From positions 124,001-188,000 of the forward strand of contig MBPM02000052.1 in NCBI GenBank assembly GCA_001695595.3: a stretch of 64,000 bases of DNA, given 5' to 3'. The translations under genes were made by a program, and so were the position numbers. Positions 1 through 11,409 of the stretch are shown one piece after another (the stretch's first letter is position 1; each line of letters starts with the position of its first letter). Under the pieces are notes generated by a model, which saw only the letters and a list, made by a program, of their open reading frames with translations, made no database searches and had not been told where the DNA came from. The DNA is from Plasmopara viticola. Taxonomy: Eukaryota; Oomycota; Peronosporomycetes; Peronosporales; Peronosporaceae.

Positions 1-44
1 GACAAAAGTCCGAAATAATCTGAGCAGCAAAGATAGTGTTCTGT

Positions 45-345
45 GGCTACTGCATAGCACAGCCAACTTTTACTAATACTGCCGTCTGCTGCTTAATCAA
101 TATTCAAAAGCGGTCATTATATAGAATCAAGTGTCTCTCTCGAACGGTTTATAACTCGAGTCCGGCTCATCAGGCAAAAATGTTTGACGGGGTATTGGCC
201 GCCGAGTGCGCGGGTCGTTGACGTACACGAAAATTCCGAGACTCACTATCCTGAAGCATAAATTCGGACATAAAAAGCGTATTGGATGAACTGTGCGTTG
301 ACCTCCGATTTCCAAATTGTTTGGGGTTTGTATGCCATTTCACCA
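45..345. repeat. Partial copy of dispersed repeat R1
   Basis: This stretch aligns by eye with 9,130-9,460, including the shared words GTCGACGTACACGAAA-like and TTGACCTCC, but it is more diverged. It covers only one end of the R1 repeat that is fuller at 7,625-9,345 and 44,312-46,022. No intact reading frame is visible. I read it as an old, truncated mobile-element fragment of unknown family. Confidence 0.6.
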
Positions 346-2395
346 GCTCGGACACCCAAAAGTACATGAAAAAAGGTTTTTGAAGCCATAAATTTGCTCA
401 CTTGGCATACAAAATATTCTCAAACTCTCTTTTTTACATTAGATTTAGCCTTATAAGTAATGGTGGCATTCAATATAGCTAAGTTGCCACTATATTCGGT
501 GTGTAGATCTGATTCCTTGTTCCCAATATTTTCTCCGGTCTCGGCTTGCATGAAATATAGCATTCAGGAATTTCCTTTCCATGGCAAATCAAACGTCATG
601 ACGGTGCCGACACGAGCGATTTCGTCTGGACTCTCTGGGCTTGAGACGGCAGTTGTATAACTTTTGTCGTGCCCGGTATGGACTACATAGATCCGGCTGG
701 AATATTTCTGTTTTTTGTGGCATGTGTAAAAAATCTCTTGAATGTCAAAGCTAGCCCATTGCATTTTCTAGTTCACATACATCAATATGTGAGTGATTGG
801 AGGTTTCGTACCAAGGCGACAAAGCTTTGCCAATAGCAAATCCCGAATACACGTCAAATAGCAGAATTTGATCCTATAGACTACTCCTGACGCTAAAATT
901 GAGGCGGACGAGCACATCGACGCGCCGGTCGAGCCGTTGATCAGTTTTCCTAATATGTTCTGCGGAGAAAATGCTGAAAAGATAAAAATCTTCTTTTGAC
1001 ACACCATGTTTACATGCTTCTTTCGCGCTGTAAGCTCATGGCTATGTCTCTGACCAATTGAAGATGACTAGGTTTGAAGGCCATTAATAAGGTCTGCGAA
1101 AGACTAACAACGTGGCATATATAAGACTTCCACTCGTGAGAGCCTTGGGCTTACTCAGATCGATGCAATGCAGAGCAATTGAGTAGTGCCTTAAAGCTTA
1201 TCGTCGATTATTGACGATCCGATGTACAGCAACGCATAAGCTACAGCCCACTTAAGCGCATTAATGAATGCCCTCTACTAGAGTATAAATTTGACGTTAC
1301 AATACATAGCGGGCTATTTAATGTCACCATAGGAGCAGATGAAATAAAACTCGCAATCTTCGTTAGAGTAGAAATCGATCCCGCTGGAGTAAACAACAAT
1401 GTTTATGGTAAGAGCTCCACTTGTAGACATAAGCGTTTAATGGTGCCCGCTGACAGTACGAAGAACAGATGAACAGATACAGTTGAGGGTGTTTTAAATA
1501 AAAATATTTGAAGGCATCACATGGACGGCTCCAAAACTTGCTTTATCTTACTCTTTCAAAGTCCAAATGGTTGAATAATGCGAGATTTAGTTGTTACTCC
1601 CATCAAGAGCAACTTGAAGTAGAGCTAGTTTCATGTACGGAAGGGTAGAGTCTCATAATACTGCTAAACAAAGCAGGACCGGCAAAAAAATGAAAAAAAT
1701 CTGTTGAAACAAGCGCTGCTAGCTACTTATTTGATATATTACCTTTCGTCACTTTCGGCCTGCAAAGGCAATGTGGGCCGCGAAAGTGAAGCACTACTCA
1801 ATCAGATACGAGCTGAAAGTGAGTACAGTAAAAGACGCATTGGTTGCCGCTTCCAAAGCTATGTCGATTGTGCCTTGTATCGAGTTTAACTCCAGCTGGC
1901 TCAAAATAATCGCTGAGAATAGGTCACGATAATTAGTTAGATGGGCATTTTTAAGCTAGGTAAAGCTTTGCAAGAAGGAATGGATCACGCATATCGAAGC
2001 AACTTAAAACGATCGCAAATAATTCTCTCAATTAAAAGAGAGCCTTAACTTCAAGTATTTGCTTACAGTAATTAATGTTTGTATAGAAAAAAGGGTTTTG
2101 TCAAAAAAGGGTATTTTCAGTCGCGAAGTCTTAATTACTTGTCTCTTGATCAGCATTGTTTCCAGCATTTCTGGTTGGTATGCGACTATCAGCAGCTTGT
2201 TCGATCATACTATTTTATCTTTTGGGCTTCTATGGACGTGTCTCCTAGAACTTTAGCTCCACGTTCGATGCGTAAGACTCATTCTAAAAGGTCTATTCGT
2301 CAGCGGGCATGACTTTGGATGTAATGTTTGATAATAACATATCCTTTGAGAGCTGAATGTATACTGCTCATCGAGTAAAGAGGAATGTGTGCTAA
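346..2395. other. No gene recognised
   Basis: About 2 kb of AT-rich sequence with only short, unconvincing open frames on both strands. I recognise no protein family, RNA gene or clear repeat copy here. Confidence 0.5.
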
Positions 2396-2399
2396 CGAG

Positions 2400-2680
2400 A
2401 TAGTCGAAAAGGCCGGTGTGAATTCGGTAAAACAAGCTATCAAAGGTAGCGTGCTGAGCCATTTGCTATATTGATTTATCATAGACATGGGTGGGTGTAC
2501 AACAATTTAAAAAAGTTTGACCTAGAGAAAACGACATCATAATATTCTGTAAGCTTAGCCTCGGCGGTAACACTCTCACAAGCAGCGCCTTTGCTCCTTC
2601 CAACCGCCCAAAAGTGCACAGTTCGTATCCGTCTGACCCACTCAAATGGTGATTGCCGTTACAAGGCACCCACTTAAACA
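2400..2680 (+). pseudogene. Relic of RXLR-effector 3' half (E7)
   Basis: Read on the plus strand with frame changes, this segment gives pieces that match the C-terminal half of the effectors further along. LIYHRHGWVYNNLKKFDL corresponds to [16 protein letters not shown] in E5, and LGGNTLTSSAFAPSNRPK corresponds to the LGGPSGGFAPYEPPK tail repeat of E5. The intervening part is shortened, and no N-terminal signal or RXLR part is visible. It is probably a decayed, internally deleted family member lying about 20 kb from the nearest intact copy. The match was made by eye and is short, so confidence is moderate. Confidence 0.5.
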
Positions 2681-3066
2681 GACTTTAGAGAGGAAGAGTT
2701 GACTTCAATATCGGTACACATTGAAATATTCGAAATTGCTGCTTTCGAATCGTCAATGCCATTTGGACCGGACTCGACGACCTTAGGCTTTCAAGTAACT
2801 CTATTAAGCATCCTTTTGATGCATCCTATTTGATCGCTCCTCTTAATTACGCTAATGTGCAGGACCTACTTTAATGTATGCCCTAATAAAACATAGTGTA
2901 CCGAAAGGACTACGTCATTTATCCTGGGCACACGGCCATGGGTCTAGCGCATCGACGCTTTTCGTTCCCGAAAATGACATGAGTACTGACAAATGTGTGA
3001 CTTTTTGCCAGCAAGACTTCAAAGGAAATAGGTTACGCAGCGTGCCTTCTTGTCAGTCTCATTGAA
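2681..3066. other. No gene recognised
   Basis: A 63-codon open frame at 2,874-3,065 (+) has no recognisable features. It ends just before the Copia element and may be chance. Weak resemblance to effector tail words near 2,750-2,790 is not enough to call. Confidence 0.4.
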
Positions 3067-3071
3067 GTGCA

Positions 3072-3216
3072 AATTGAAAATGTTTCTTGGGCACTAGTTA
3101 GCAAATTGCAAAAGTGAATATATTTATAAGTGCTAATTTTCAGTAGTCATCAACTGATTGAAGATACCGGTACTTACCGATATGTAGTTGCTGGTCGAGG
3201 CGTCGATTCCCCAACA
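3072..3216 (-). repeat. 3' LTR of the Copia element
   Basis: This 145-bp copy pairs with 7,167-7,313. On the element strand it begins TGTTGG and ends near TTTTCAATT. The outermost 3 bp (AAT on the plus strand) are assigned to the LTR because that leaves a perfect GTGCA duplication outside. A TG..CA boundary 3 bp inward is the alternative. Confidence 0.9.
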
Positions 3217-3835
3217 CTCCCACTCGACGCGTCAGCACTTGGCGACTTGATGCCCAACTTGCTCCGGAGATTTTGAAACTGCACAGCGCTGATTGGCTTG
3301 GTCATCATGTCGGCCATCATTTCGTTTGTTGAGCAATACTGCAATACCACTTGGCCATCTTCTACCTTTTCACGAACAAAATGATAACGAATGTCGATGT
3401 GTTTGGTGCGCTTGTGAAATTCCGAGTTCTTGGCCAATTCAATGGACCCTGATTGTCCTCGTAAACTGTAACCGCTTCGTCAGTTGTCAACTTACCCAAT
3501 TCGCACAAGAAAGCCTTTAGCCATATAGCCTCTTGTGTTGCCTCCGACAACTCCATGTATTCAGCTTCAGTAGATGACAGCGCCACCGTACGTTGCTTCT
3601 TGCTTCTCCAGCTGATGCATCCGCCGTTCATCATAAACGCATAGCCGCTCTTGCTTCTTCTTGTTGCAATATCTTCAGCCCAATCTGCATCCGTGAAATC
3701 TCGAAGTCCATTATCGCAGCCCGGTTGGAATTCAATACCATGTGTGCTTGTTTCTTGAATGTACCTGAAGACCCACTTGAGCGCTTGCCATTGAGTAGGA
3801 CATGGATCTGCCGCAAATTGGTTGAGTACTCCCAC
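3174..3835 (-). pseudogene. Copia RNase H and pol C-terminus, frameshifted
   Basis: The upstream frame carries the Copia RNase H signature: FTDADWA, then SKSGYAFMMNGGCISW, SSTEAEYMEL and EDNQGPLNW. A frameshift near 3,430 moves the rest into another frame, which contains RTKHIDIRYHFVRE and the DMMTKPIS tail typical of Copia pol ends. The domain degrades the RNA strand of the RNA/DNA hybrid during reverse transcription. The last frame runs into the 3' LTR. Confidence 0.9.
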
Positions 3836-3853
3836 TGCTGCCGCGAGGTCCGG

Positions 3854-4803
3854 TCAAGTACATACCATGAGATACATGATGCACCCTACTGCATTTCGAT
3901 AGGGGACTCCAGCCATGGTCACGTCGTGCTTACAACCGTCTTCACACATATTCTTTGTCAGCTTGAGGCTCGGATCTTGAGGTGTCTTGACCGGGTTACT
4001 GGCATCCATCTTAAAATTGTGTAAAATGTCACTTGCAAATTTATTCTGTCGCATCGAAATAACAATAACTCCACTTGTCTTGTCTTGCTCAATTTCAGTT
4101 CCGAGGAAAACTTGAGCTGGCCCATATCAGTCATCTCGAATCGATTCCTTAATGCTTGCTTGGTATCTTGTAGAATCTTGACACTGCTGCTTGCGAGCAC
4201 TAAATCATCAACGTAAAGAGCCACAAAGATCATGGCTTGGTCGTTTCGCATCAAGTAAATGCAGTGGTCTGACTCACAATTCTTGAACCCAAGCTTAAGC
4301 ATGAACTCGTCGATGGTCTTGTTCCACATGCGAGGTGACTGTTTCAGGCCGTATAGTGACCGCTTGAGCTTGCAAATAAAACTCGGGTGCTCTTGATTCA
4401 CAAAGCCGTCCGGTTGGTCCATGTATATGTCTTCATCCAATGGTCCGTTAAGGAACGCTGTCTTGACGTCCATTAGATGCAGTGTAAGGATGTAATTGGC
4501 AGCAAGACTAAACAGGATCCGAATCGATGTGAGATTCGCCACCAGTGCAAACGTTTCATCATAGTCAATGCCGTACTTCTGACGAGCCTTCAACCTTTCA
4601 ACTTCCCCGTCTTGGTTCTCTTTCACACGAAAAACTAATCTGCATCCAATCGCCTTGCGTCCTTTTGGCAATGGCACAATCTCCCAAGTTTGTTTCTTAT
4701 GCAGGGACCTAACCTCCAAGTCACAGGCTTCCTTCCACTTTACAGCGTCACTGGTTTCCATAGCCGACTCGAATGAAGTCGGCATTTCTCCCACTGAATC
4801 CAT
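3854..4803 (-). pseudogene. Copia reverse transcriptase, frameshifted with internal deletion
   Basis: The main frame at 3,958-4,803 shows the RVT_2 family: WKEACDLEVRSL at the start, then YDETFALVANLTSIR, MDVKTAFLNGPL, LKRSLYGLKQSPRMW and the catalytic FVALYVDDL. Between KAR and QKYGID about seven residues usual for the family are absent, an in-frame deletion in the fingers region. A frameshift near 4,060 moves the RT end, including the MRQNKFASDIL segment, to another frame that stops at 3,854. The enzyme would copy element RNA in cytoplasmic particles. It is broken here. Confidence 0.9.
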
Positions 4804-4816
4804 GACGTAGGCCGCC

Positions 4817-5585
4817 TCACTTTCTCGAGCGATTCATTTCGTTGGTGACGCTTCCTGCCCACCTCAATGTCAACATCGGAAGAAGTTGCCTCTTCTTCTC
4901 GTGATTCTTCATCATTTTCTTCGACATCTTCGATGACAACCTCTTCATTGCAGTGATCACGCTTTCAAGTATCAAAGACCATTTCCATAAACTTGGCATC
5001 GCGACTGACTAGCACACGACGAGTTTGTAGTTCCTCAAAACGATACGCTATTTCATGCTCGGAATAACCGATAAAGCGGCAGCGTACCGACCTTGCATCA
5101 AGTTTGGTGCGTTTTTCTTTTAGAACCGTGACAAATGCGTGGCAACCAAACACCTTAAGGTTTGCCAGCATTGGCTTTTTACCGGTCTGAGGTGACTTGT
5201 CGTGAGAAACAGCGCGTGTAGGACAACGTAGGAATGCAGCGGTCATAACTGCTTCGCCCCAGTAAATTTTTGGTAATCCAGCGTGTTCCATTATGCACCT
5301 CGCACACTCAACCAACGTTTGGTTCATACTCTCAGCCGCTCCATTCAGCTGTGGTGTGTACGGCGGGGTAAACTTTTGAGCGATTCCCCGGTCACTGCAA
5401 AAGTTGGCCATCCTGTGCGATGTATATTCTCCACCATTGTCACTGCGAAGCGACTTTACTCGATATCCGGTCTGCGTTTCAGCAAGCGCGACATATTCAG
5501 CAAACTTGGTAGAAACTTCGGATTTGTTGCGCAGCATGTATACCATGCAAAAGTGTGATTTGTCGTTAATAAATGTGACGAAATA
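4817..5585 (-). pseudogene. Copia integrase core and C-terminus, broken
   Basis: The frame at 4,965-5,546 has the rve integrase core with SLRSDNGGEYTS, FTPPYTPQLNGAAESMNQTL and KIYWGEAVMTAAFL, carrying the second Asp and the Glu of the DDE triad. It is cut from its N-terminal part by an in-frame TGA at 5,586-5,588. A frameshift near 4,980 puts the acidic linker between integrase and RT into another frame (4,817-4,999). Its role is insertion of element cDNA into the genome. Confidence 0.88.
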
Positions 5586-7106
5586 TCACTTTCCACTAAA
5601 AGTAGGCGTCCGCATAGGGCCACAAACATCACTGTGGATGACCTCCAGCACTTGTTTCGCACGGTTAGGTGATGACTTGATGTAGCTTGTACGCGTTTGT
5701 TTGCCAAGCGAACATCCGTCACACGCCTTCCACTGCTTGACAGACGCAATGCCAATACCAGATCCATAGTTTTTCATAACAATAATATCCAATCCACTAA
5801 AGCCAATGTGACCAAGTCGAAGGTGCCAGAGGTACGAATTGGTGTCCCCATGGCATCCCATCGAAGTTGTCACATTTGCCGTCTCAGCTGGAATTGGTGT
5901 CATGCAGAGCTTGAACAAACCCTTTCCTTCACGAGCACCAAGCTGCCATCGCAAACCTTTTGCATTTGCAAAGCAACCATCTCGCTCAAAGGTAACTAGT
6001 CCGACATTCTTCGTAAAACGGCCCACTGAAAACAAATTTCGCAGTAGTTTCGGAATGTGCCACACACTTGTGAGTACACCTTTCTTGATTCCACGTGGTG
6101 TTTGCATTATAAAAACTATGTCACCCGTTTCAACCGCTTGAACAATACCGTCATCAGCAAGGTGTACGTCCACCGGAGACATGACCTTGTAGTTGATCAT
6201 ATACTCTTTAGAGTACGTCATATGCTGAGTTGCACCCGAGTCTACCAGCCAAACACTGCTTGACTTGGTAGCACTTGTGTTACCACCCACCGAAAATAGA
6301 AAGTCGCTAGAAACATCTTCAACTTGTGCGACATTCGCACGCTGTGGCCTTTGCCGCTCCGCATTATTACGAATTCGCGCGGGACACTTGGCAATCCAAT
6401 GACCTTGTTCCCCACAGTAATGGCAAGATCCACTTGTCTTTGCCTGCACAAGACGTCCTTTGCGCTTGTTGTTATCATTAGCCATAAACGCTTGCCCTTG
6501 GTTGTGCGCGGCTCCATCGATGCCGCCACCCTGTTCCTTGCGCTTCATGTCTTCATTTAGTACCCGAGACGTCACGAGATCCCACGTCAATGAATCAGCA
6601 CGTGACTCTAGTGCCGTGATGAGAAATTGAAACGATTCACTCAAACTACTCAGAAGCGTGATAACCAAGTCGTCTTCGCTAACCGGAGCCCCGATCGCAT
6701 CAAGCTGCTCCGCTTGTGTCTTTAACTTGTTAATGTGCTGAAGCACATCATCACCTTCATCCATTGTTGCTGTCAGGAAACGTCGACGAAGGAAGAGTCG
6801 ATTGGCGAGGCTCTTCTTCTCGAAATGTCCTTCGAGTCTTGACCATGCATCATGCGCGCCAGTTGCAGAACGAATCAGCGGCAGCTGCGAATCTTTAATC
6901 GCGAGACAGATGATCGCAAGCGCCTTGCGTGACTTCCTCTTATAGGTTCCTTGGTCCAGCGAAGTGACGCATTGCTCCAACTTAATCTCGCCACTTGCCA
7001 CGTCCCACAGATCTTTCTCCTCCAACACCATCTGCATCTTGAATTTTCAGTTGTGGAAGTTGGTGCCGACGAACTTGTTAATCCGGCTTGGCGTAGACGT
7101 GTCCAT
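5586..7106 (-). pseudogene. Copia gag, protease and integrase N-terminus
   Basis: The likely original start is the ATG at 7,104-7,106, but codon 20 is TGA (7,047-7,049), so the open part begins at 7,037. In that 483-residue frame residues 1-190 are a Copia gag. Residues 205-218 are a CCHC zinc knuckle (CHYCGEQGHWIAKC). Residues 264-269 hold the aspartic protease motif VDSGAT. Residues 402-445 hold the HHCC zinc-binding pre-integrase region, followed by HSDVCGPM with the first catalytic Asp of integrase. A TGA at 5,586 ends the frame. Confidence 0.92.
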
Positions 7107-7166
7107 GGTGGCGAAGGCAGAGTCAGGGGCGGGAAGGCAGAGTCGGCGGGGCTTAAGCTCATAACC

Positions 7167-7313
7167 AATTGAAAATGTTACTTGGGCACTAGTTAGCAAA
7201 TTGCAAAAGTGAATATATATTTAAAGTGCTAATCTTAAGTAGTCATCAACTGATTGCAGATACCGGTACTTACCCGATATGGAGTTGCTGGTCGAGGCGT
7301 CGATTCTCCAACA
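7167..7313 (-). repeat. 5' LTR of the Copia element
   Basis: This 147-bp copy pairs with 3,072-3,216. On the element strand it is followed by GGTTATGAGC, a plausible primer-binding site resembling the initiator-tRNA type used by many Copia elements. The predicted gag ATG lies about 60 bp further in. Confidence 0.9.
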
Positions 7314-7318
7314 GTGCA

Positions 7319-7624
7319 TGTGTCCTTGTTTGCGCAGCAAGAGCGACAGACTATTTTTAAAGAACTTTATGTAAAATCTGGGAGAGCTTACAAGTTTCCA
7401 CAGCCTTTTGCACAATTTGCTAGGTGGAGAGTGCGTAAGCAACGCGATGACCCCTGTCACAGTAATAAGGCTGCTTCAATTTCTTAACCTTAAGTAACTT
7501 CTTTTAGTATAATACGGAGAATTTGCTTCTTTTCTGCTTGAGCTAGCCATCGAAGCTGCAGGTACTCGAATTTAAGTCCTAAAATATAGCAGATCTTAAT
7601 CTGTGCGGCGTAATTGTTCCGAGG
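7319..7624. other. No gene recognised
   Basis: AT-rich sequence between the Copia target site and repeat R1. It continues the broken host sequence on the right of the insertion and has no recognisable coding content. Confidence 0.4.
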
Positions 7625-9345
7625 TAAAAAGTTTGCAAAAGGAGCAAATCTCTTGGGCCCCATATAAACCCTAGGTCTCTGAGTTAGCGGATAATGCGTG
7701 TCCAGATATAGTAATAAGGTCATACACTGCATAAAAAAACACGTAGCGTGGACAAAGCAAAAACTTGTTAGCGACACACAAGTGACCAAAGTGCTAAGAC
7801 TGATTGATTGTTTGACATACGAATCATTCTTCGCAGCTTTATATTGATGCGCAATTGTATCTTACAACGTTTCGAGTTGCAAGTTACATGGTTGAATCTG
7901 ATATCAGCAATAGCAAGACTTAGTTCTACACAGACAAAGGATACATTTTTAAGGAAATTTACGAGTCCTACTCCCGCTATCTCGGCTTAATTCTTTTGAT
8001 AACTTAGACAATTAGTCTAGAGAAGAGTACATAATTGATCACGATAAGTCTCTGATACGGGTATAAAGACTTGTTGTATATCTTTATACGCTGACTCGAA
8101 CATTTGCAACGCTGCAAAATACAAAATGTGCAATTTATGGTTATCAAAAAATTTCTTATTTTGCGTGACATATAATCAGCCTACTAGTCGTACGCAGCTT
8201 GATATATAAAATCTGATTAGTCAATGCGAGTCCTGAGGTGCCCCTTGCACCCCTCACGCGCTGTCTATATGCTCGACCGAATACGGGTGGCCAAACGGCG
8301 GCTGATCGTGCCAATGGCCTCCGCCATATTAGCTATTTGGCAGTGCTTTCGGTTTAACATCGTACAAGGAAGCCTTTTGACGAGGTTCGAAGGCATTTAC
8401 GATTGTTGAAGAACCGAATGTTCATGCAAAAATGCAATTTACAAAGCGATTTCTATAATGCACTGCTCATGAACTTTTAGCTCTTTAGAGAGGATTCTGC
8501 AATTGAGGCTTAGAAGTTGATTTTGGAAGGATACAAGAGCTACCTCTTTCGTGTGCTTTGTCAGCTCATCGCTTCACGTCTGAGAACATTACGACATGCC
8601 ATTTTTTCACTTTTTTTATTATAAGTATTGGATTTGGATTTAGTCGGGATGCGTTTTCGATAAAAGCGTTTTTTCGTTGTGAGGCCGAAGCTCGCCATTG
8701 ATAGTGGCTTAAAGGAATCAAGCAATTTATTTTTTGCTCTTTGTCATACACAAGCATTTAATGTGACAAAAAACGCAGTTCCTTGGTTTGGATGAAGCGT
8801 ACAAGTTTGATATAATTATATTTGGAAATACCGAGCGCATTTTCTTCCGCAAATTGTAAGCTTCGTAAGTAAAGTAGTCACCACAAAATTGCATAGTTTT
8901 CCACGAGAGCCTGTGCATAAGTCAGCTCAGCAACGTCATTTAACGAAAAAGAAACAAGTAGTCAAGGCCCTTCTCCTGATTCTTATCGTGCCAAGCTCTT
9001 ACAGGCGGTATGCGAGCAATTACTTTACTCGTAATGGTAAAAGTCGTGAAGCCAGTTTTTAGTGAAATCTGCGTCGTCATGTAGAGCTCCAGCGCAAAAA
9101 TTTCTATTTGGACAAAACTTCGAATTTTACAGCGCGGCTATGCAAGTGTCTTGCTGCCACACCATAGAACAACCAAATCTTACCAATTTTGCCGTCTGCG
9201 GCTCGAGCGATCTTTAACAATAGAGTGGTCACTGCATAGATTGAAGTAGTGGTGATCGCTGGCGAAGGGTTTACAACTCGGTTTCGGCTCATCAAGTAAA
9301 GGTGTTGGACCGAGGAAGGTTGTGAGTCGTCGACGTACACGAAAA
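7625..9345 (-). repeat. Dispersed repeat R1, copy 1 (decayed coding element)
   Basis: About 1.7 kb aligning throughout with 44,312-46,022 in the same orientation. Both copies show the same minus-strand reading frames: KKWHVVMFSDVKR near 8,570 and 45,270, ASSK.R.CVFCHIKCL near 8,770 and 45,440, and shared residues near 9,330. Shared frames in two diverged copies suggest an ancestral protein-coding mobile element. I do not recognise the family; no DDE, reverse transcriptase or zinc knuckle motif is clear. Multiple stops show both copies are dead. Confidence 0.75.
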
Positions 9346-9460
9346 CAGTGGGACTCATTATCGCAAAAGTATGAAAGCAGACATAGAAAGCTTGTTGGAT
9401 AAATCGTCAATTGACCTCCAGTTTTCCCATCGTTTGGGGCTTCATATTTCGTTAAGTGAT

Positions 9461-10019
9461 TACCATTACTTTTGCAAGTTACTCATCTGGGTCCTCTAAA
9501 TACTAATTTTTCGGCAGTTGAGCTTTGATATACGCTGTAATGATGTCATTTTGGCAGACCGGTAGTTGCAAAAGGAACAAACAACCGGAAAGCCGCCTGC
9601 CCTTTTGCGCAAGATCCAAGCTTTGAATTCAAGAACGTGACCGAGATGATCGTGATAAATCCACGCCATCTTCATTTAAGCCCTTCTAATGAAGCATTGG
9701 TTCACTCTTTACGCACCTTGATGTCAGTTGCTGCATAGCAAATTTTGTGCGTTTACCCTTTCGTCGCATGCCAAGGATCCTCCAACGAGGGCCAGTAGCG
9801 TGTGAAGATTCTAAATCCTAGTTAACGTCATAATCTAATTTGTCATCCTTCACTGTATTTAAAAAAAATTAAAAACGCGACAAAGCTTTTCTTTATTCGC
9901 TCGTGCTCACTTTGCTGCTCTCATAATCGCAAGATCATTAAGTTCTTACCCCCTTCAGTTTTCGGTGGCCAATGCGTCTATGCGGCAGGCGCTAGATCAC
10001 CCCCACCATTGTTACTTCC
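9461..10019. other. No gene recognised
   Basis: AT-rich sequence after the R1 copy. I see no convincing open frame, RNA or repeat match. Confidence 0.4.
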
Positions 10020-10400
10020 AGCTTCGTGTCCATCTCTTGTTTCAAAAGGAAGCTTGTAATCTGTATTTTTACAGTGCTAATCAGCTACATAATCTCGGTG
10101 GTGAACTCGGAGACGTAAGCTTTTGACCATTCATTTTTGTCATTCACCTAAATTTGGTGTTTACTTTCGATTGCCATCAACGACTTATATCAAGTATGTA
10201 ATGGCTATCTCCAGGCTTGCATTGCTGTCACTTCAGCTCTTGACATTAGTTGCCACTGTATTTACCTCTTGAATGCCGCAGCTTTTCTCATTCTTACCGC
10301 TTTCTGCGCTCTCGCCCTTCTATGTTTTCTATAACGCCAGCAGTGAGCTCTCACACAAAACGAATTTGCTGCGTAGTAGGTTGTCGCCCCAGCGCTTTCC
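10020..10400. repeat. Segment inverted relative to 42,370-42,725
   Basis: The reverse complement of 42,370-42,725 aligns here, for example TAGTAGGTTGTCGCCCCAGC at 10,375-10,394. The next ~35 bp (TTTAAGCGTCAC.TATAACAT) match 42,742 onward in direct orientation. So the same flank is kept while the inner segment is flipped. The outer edge begins TGTTACGTAGTAGG in one orientation, reminiscent of a gypsy LTR end, but no partner LTR is evident. Confidence 0.7.
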
Positions 10401-10439
10401 CACGAAACTTTAAGCGTCACATATAACATCTGCCTCCTC

Positions 10440-11149
10440 GAAGTTACTGCTCTATTACGTTCAAATTCGGCGTCACATTTTGCATGGTGAGATGATTCGT
10501 TATCTTCCTTGTCTACGATAAATTATCTTTTTTTCCTTCTTGACATACTCACTTAACATCTGTAGCCACCTTTTCGTCTTCGATATTCGTAGCGGTCTTA
10601 TTCTCGACGACCTCAATCGTCTGACTTGACTCCTGTTTTTAGGAAAGTAGACGTAGCACCCGACAACATCTGCGTGAATCTTTAAAAAGAATGTGTTTTG
10701 CAATTCATTGAGACCTTGAATGTCGGTGTGTGACTGAAAATCAGGAATTCGAAGGCTGAAACATGGCGCACAATTTCGTTCTGCAATTGATCGAGACCTC
10801 GGATTTCAATGTGTGGCAGAGAAGCGAAGATCCGAAGGCTCACATGTGGTGCTTCGTATCGAACATAATACTATATTCGGAACACTCGATTTTTGGCTTA
10901 GACAGCCATTTTGTGACTTAGTTGCCGTCTGTGATAGCCTTTGATACAAACAGCAACCACGTCATACCGTATACTGCAGTCGCAGCTACGCATGTTCGTA
11001 CACTTTTGTGGGTCTCAAGATTTCGGGATAGAAGTCTAGGATAGGCGAAAGTATCCAGTATACCAGCTGAATCTCTAGATTATGAACTAGAAAAATCATT
11101 TTGAGACAGAACCATTGGTAGAATAGATAGCAACTGGGATTAGAGAAGA
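10440..11149. other. No gene recognised
   Basis: Short open frames only, including a 67-codon minus frame at 10,500-10,703 with no family features. Two similar phrases near 10,700 and 10,790 (TTCRTTGAGACCT / ATCGAGACCTCGGAT) hint at a small degenerate tandem repeat. Confidence 0.35.
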
Positions 11150-11340
11150 TAGCGTCTAGGATAGGCAGAAGCTAGTGCAAGAGGAGCCTCTTGGCCACTC
11201 GTTGCCGTAGGCCGATCCGTGAAGCTTAGATCACTCTCAATCACTTCTCAACTTGACTTCACCGAGTCAAGCCTCCAGCCTCGACTCCGCGTCGCCGACT
11301 GCCTCGACCAACTTCGCCAAGCTTCCTCCGCACATTGTTA
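11105..11340. repeat. Short dispersed repeat, inverted copy at 51,960-52,180
   Basis: The reverse complement of 51,965-52,175 matches here, with GGCCACTCGTTGCCGTAGGC and CGACTTCGCCAAGCTT-type words kept in order. A 67-codon frame at 11,219-11,422 spans it but is not conserved as a frame in the other copy. It is probably the edge of an unidentified retroelement. Confidence 0.6.
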
Positions 11341-11409
11341 CAGTTTCTCTTGGATGCTTCGCTATGCCAAAAGCGTCTCTTTAGCCATATTATGCTCTTG
11401 GTTTATCAT

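Larger units (their letters stand above)
3067..7318 (-). mobile_element. Ty1/Copia LTR retrotransposon, complete but decayed
   Basis: The element reads right to left: 5' LTR, gag, protease, integrase, reverse transcriptase, RNase H, 3' LTR. Integrase precedes RT, which is the Copia order. The 5-bp direct repeat GTGCA at 3,067-3,071 and 7,314-7,318 looks like the target-site duplication. About ten differences, two of them indels, separate the LTRs over 147 bp, so the insertion is not very recent. The coding part carries in-frame stops, frameshifts and an internal deletion, so this copy cannot move by itself. Confidence 0.93.

Noticed and set aside
3593..4024. 143-codon plus-strand frame inside the Copia element
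   Set aside because: Antisense to the RT/RNase H coding sequence, which carries clear motifs on the minus strand.
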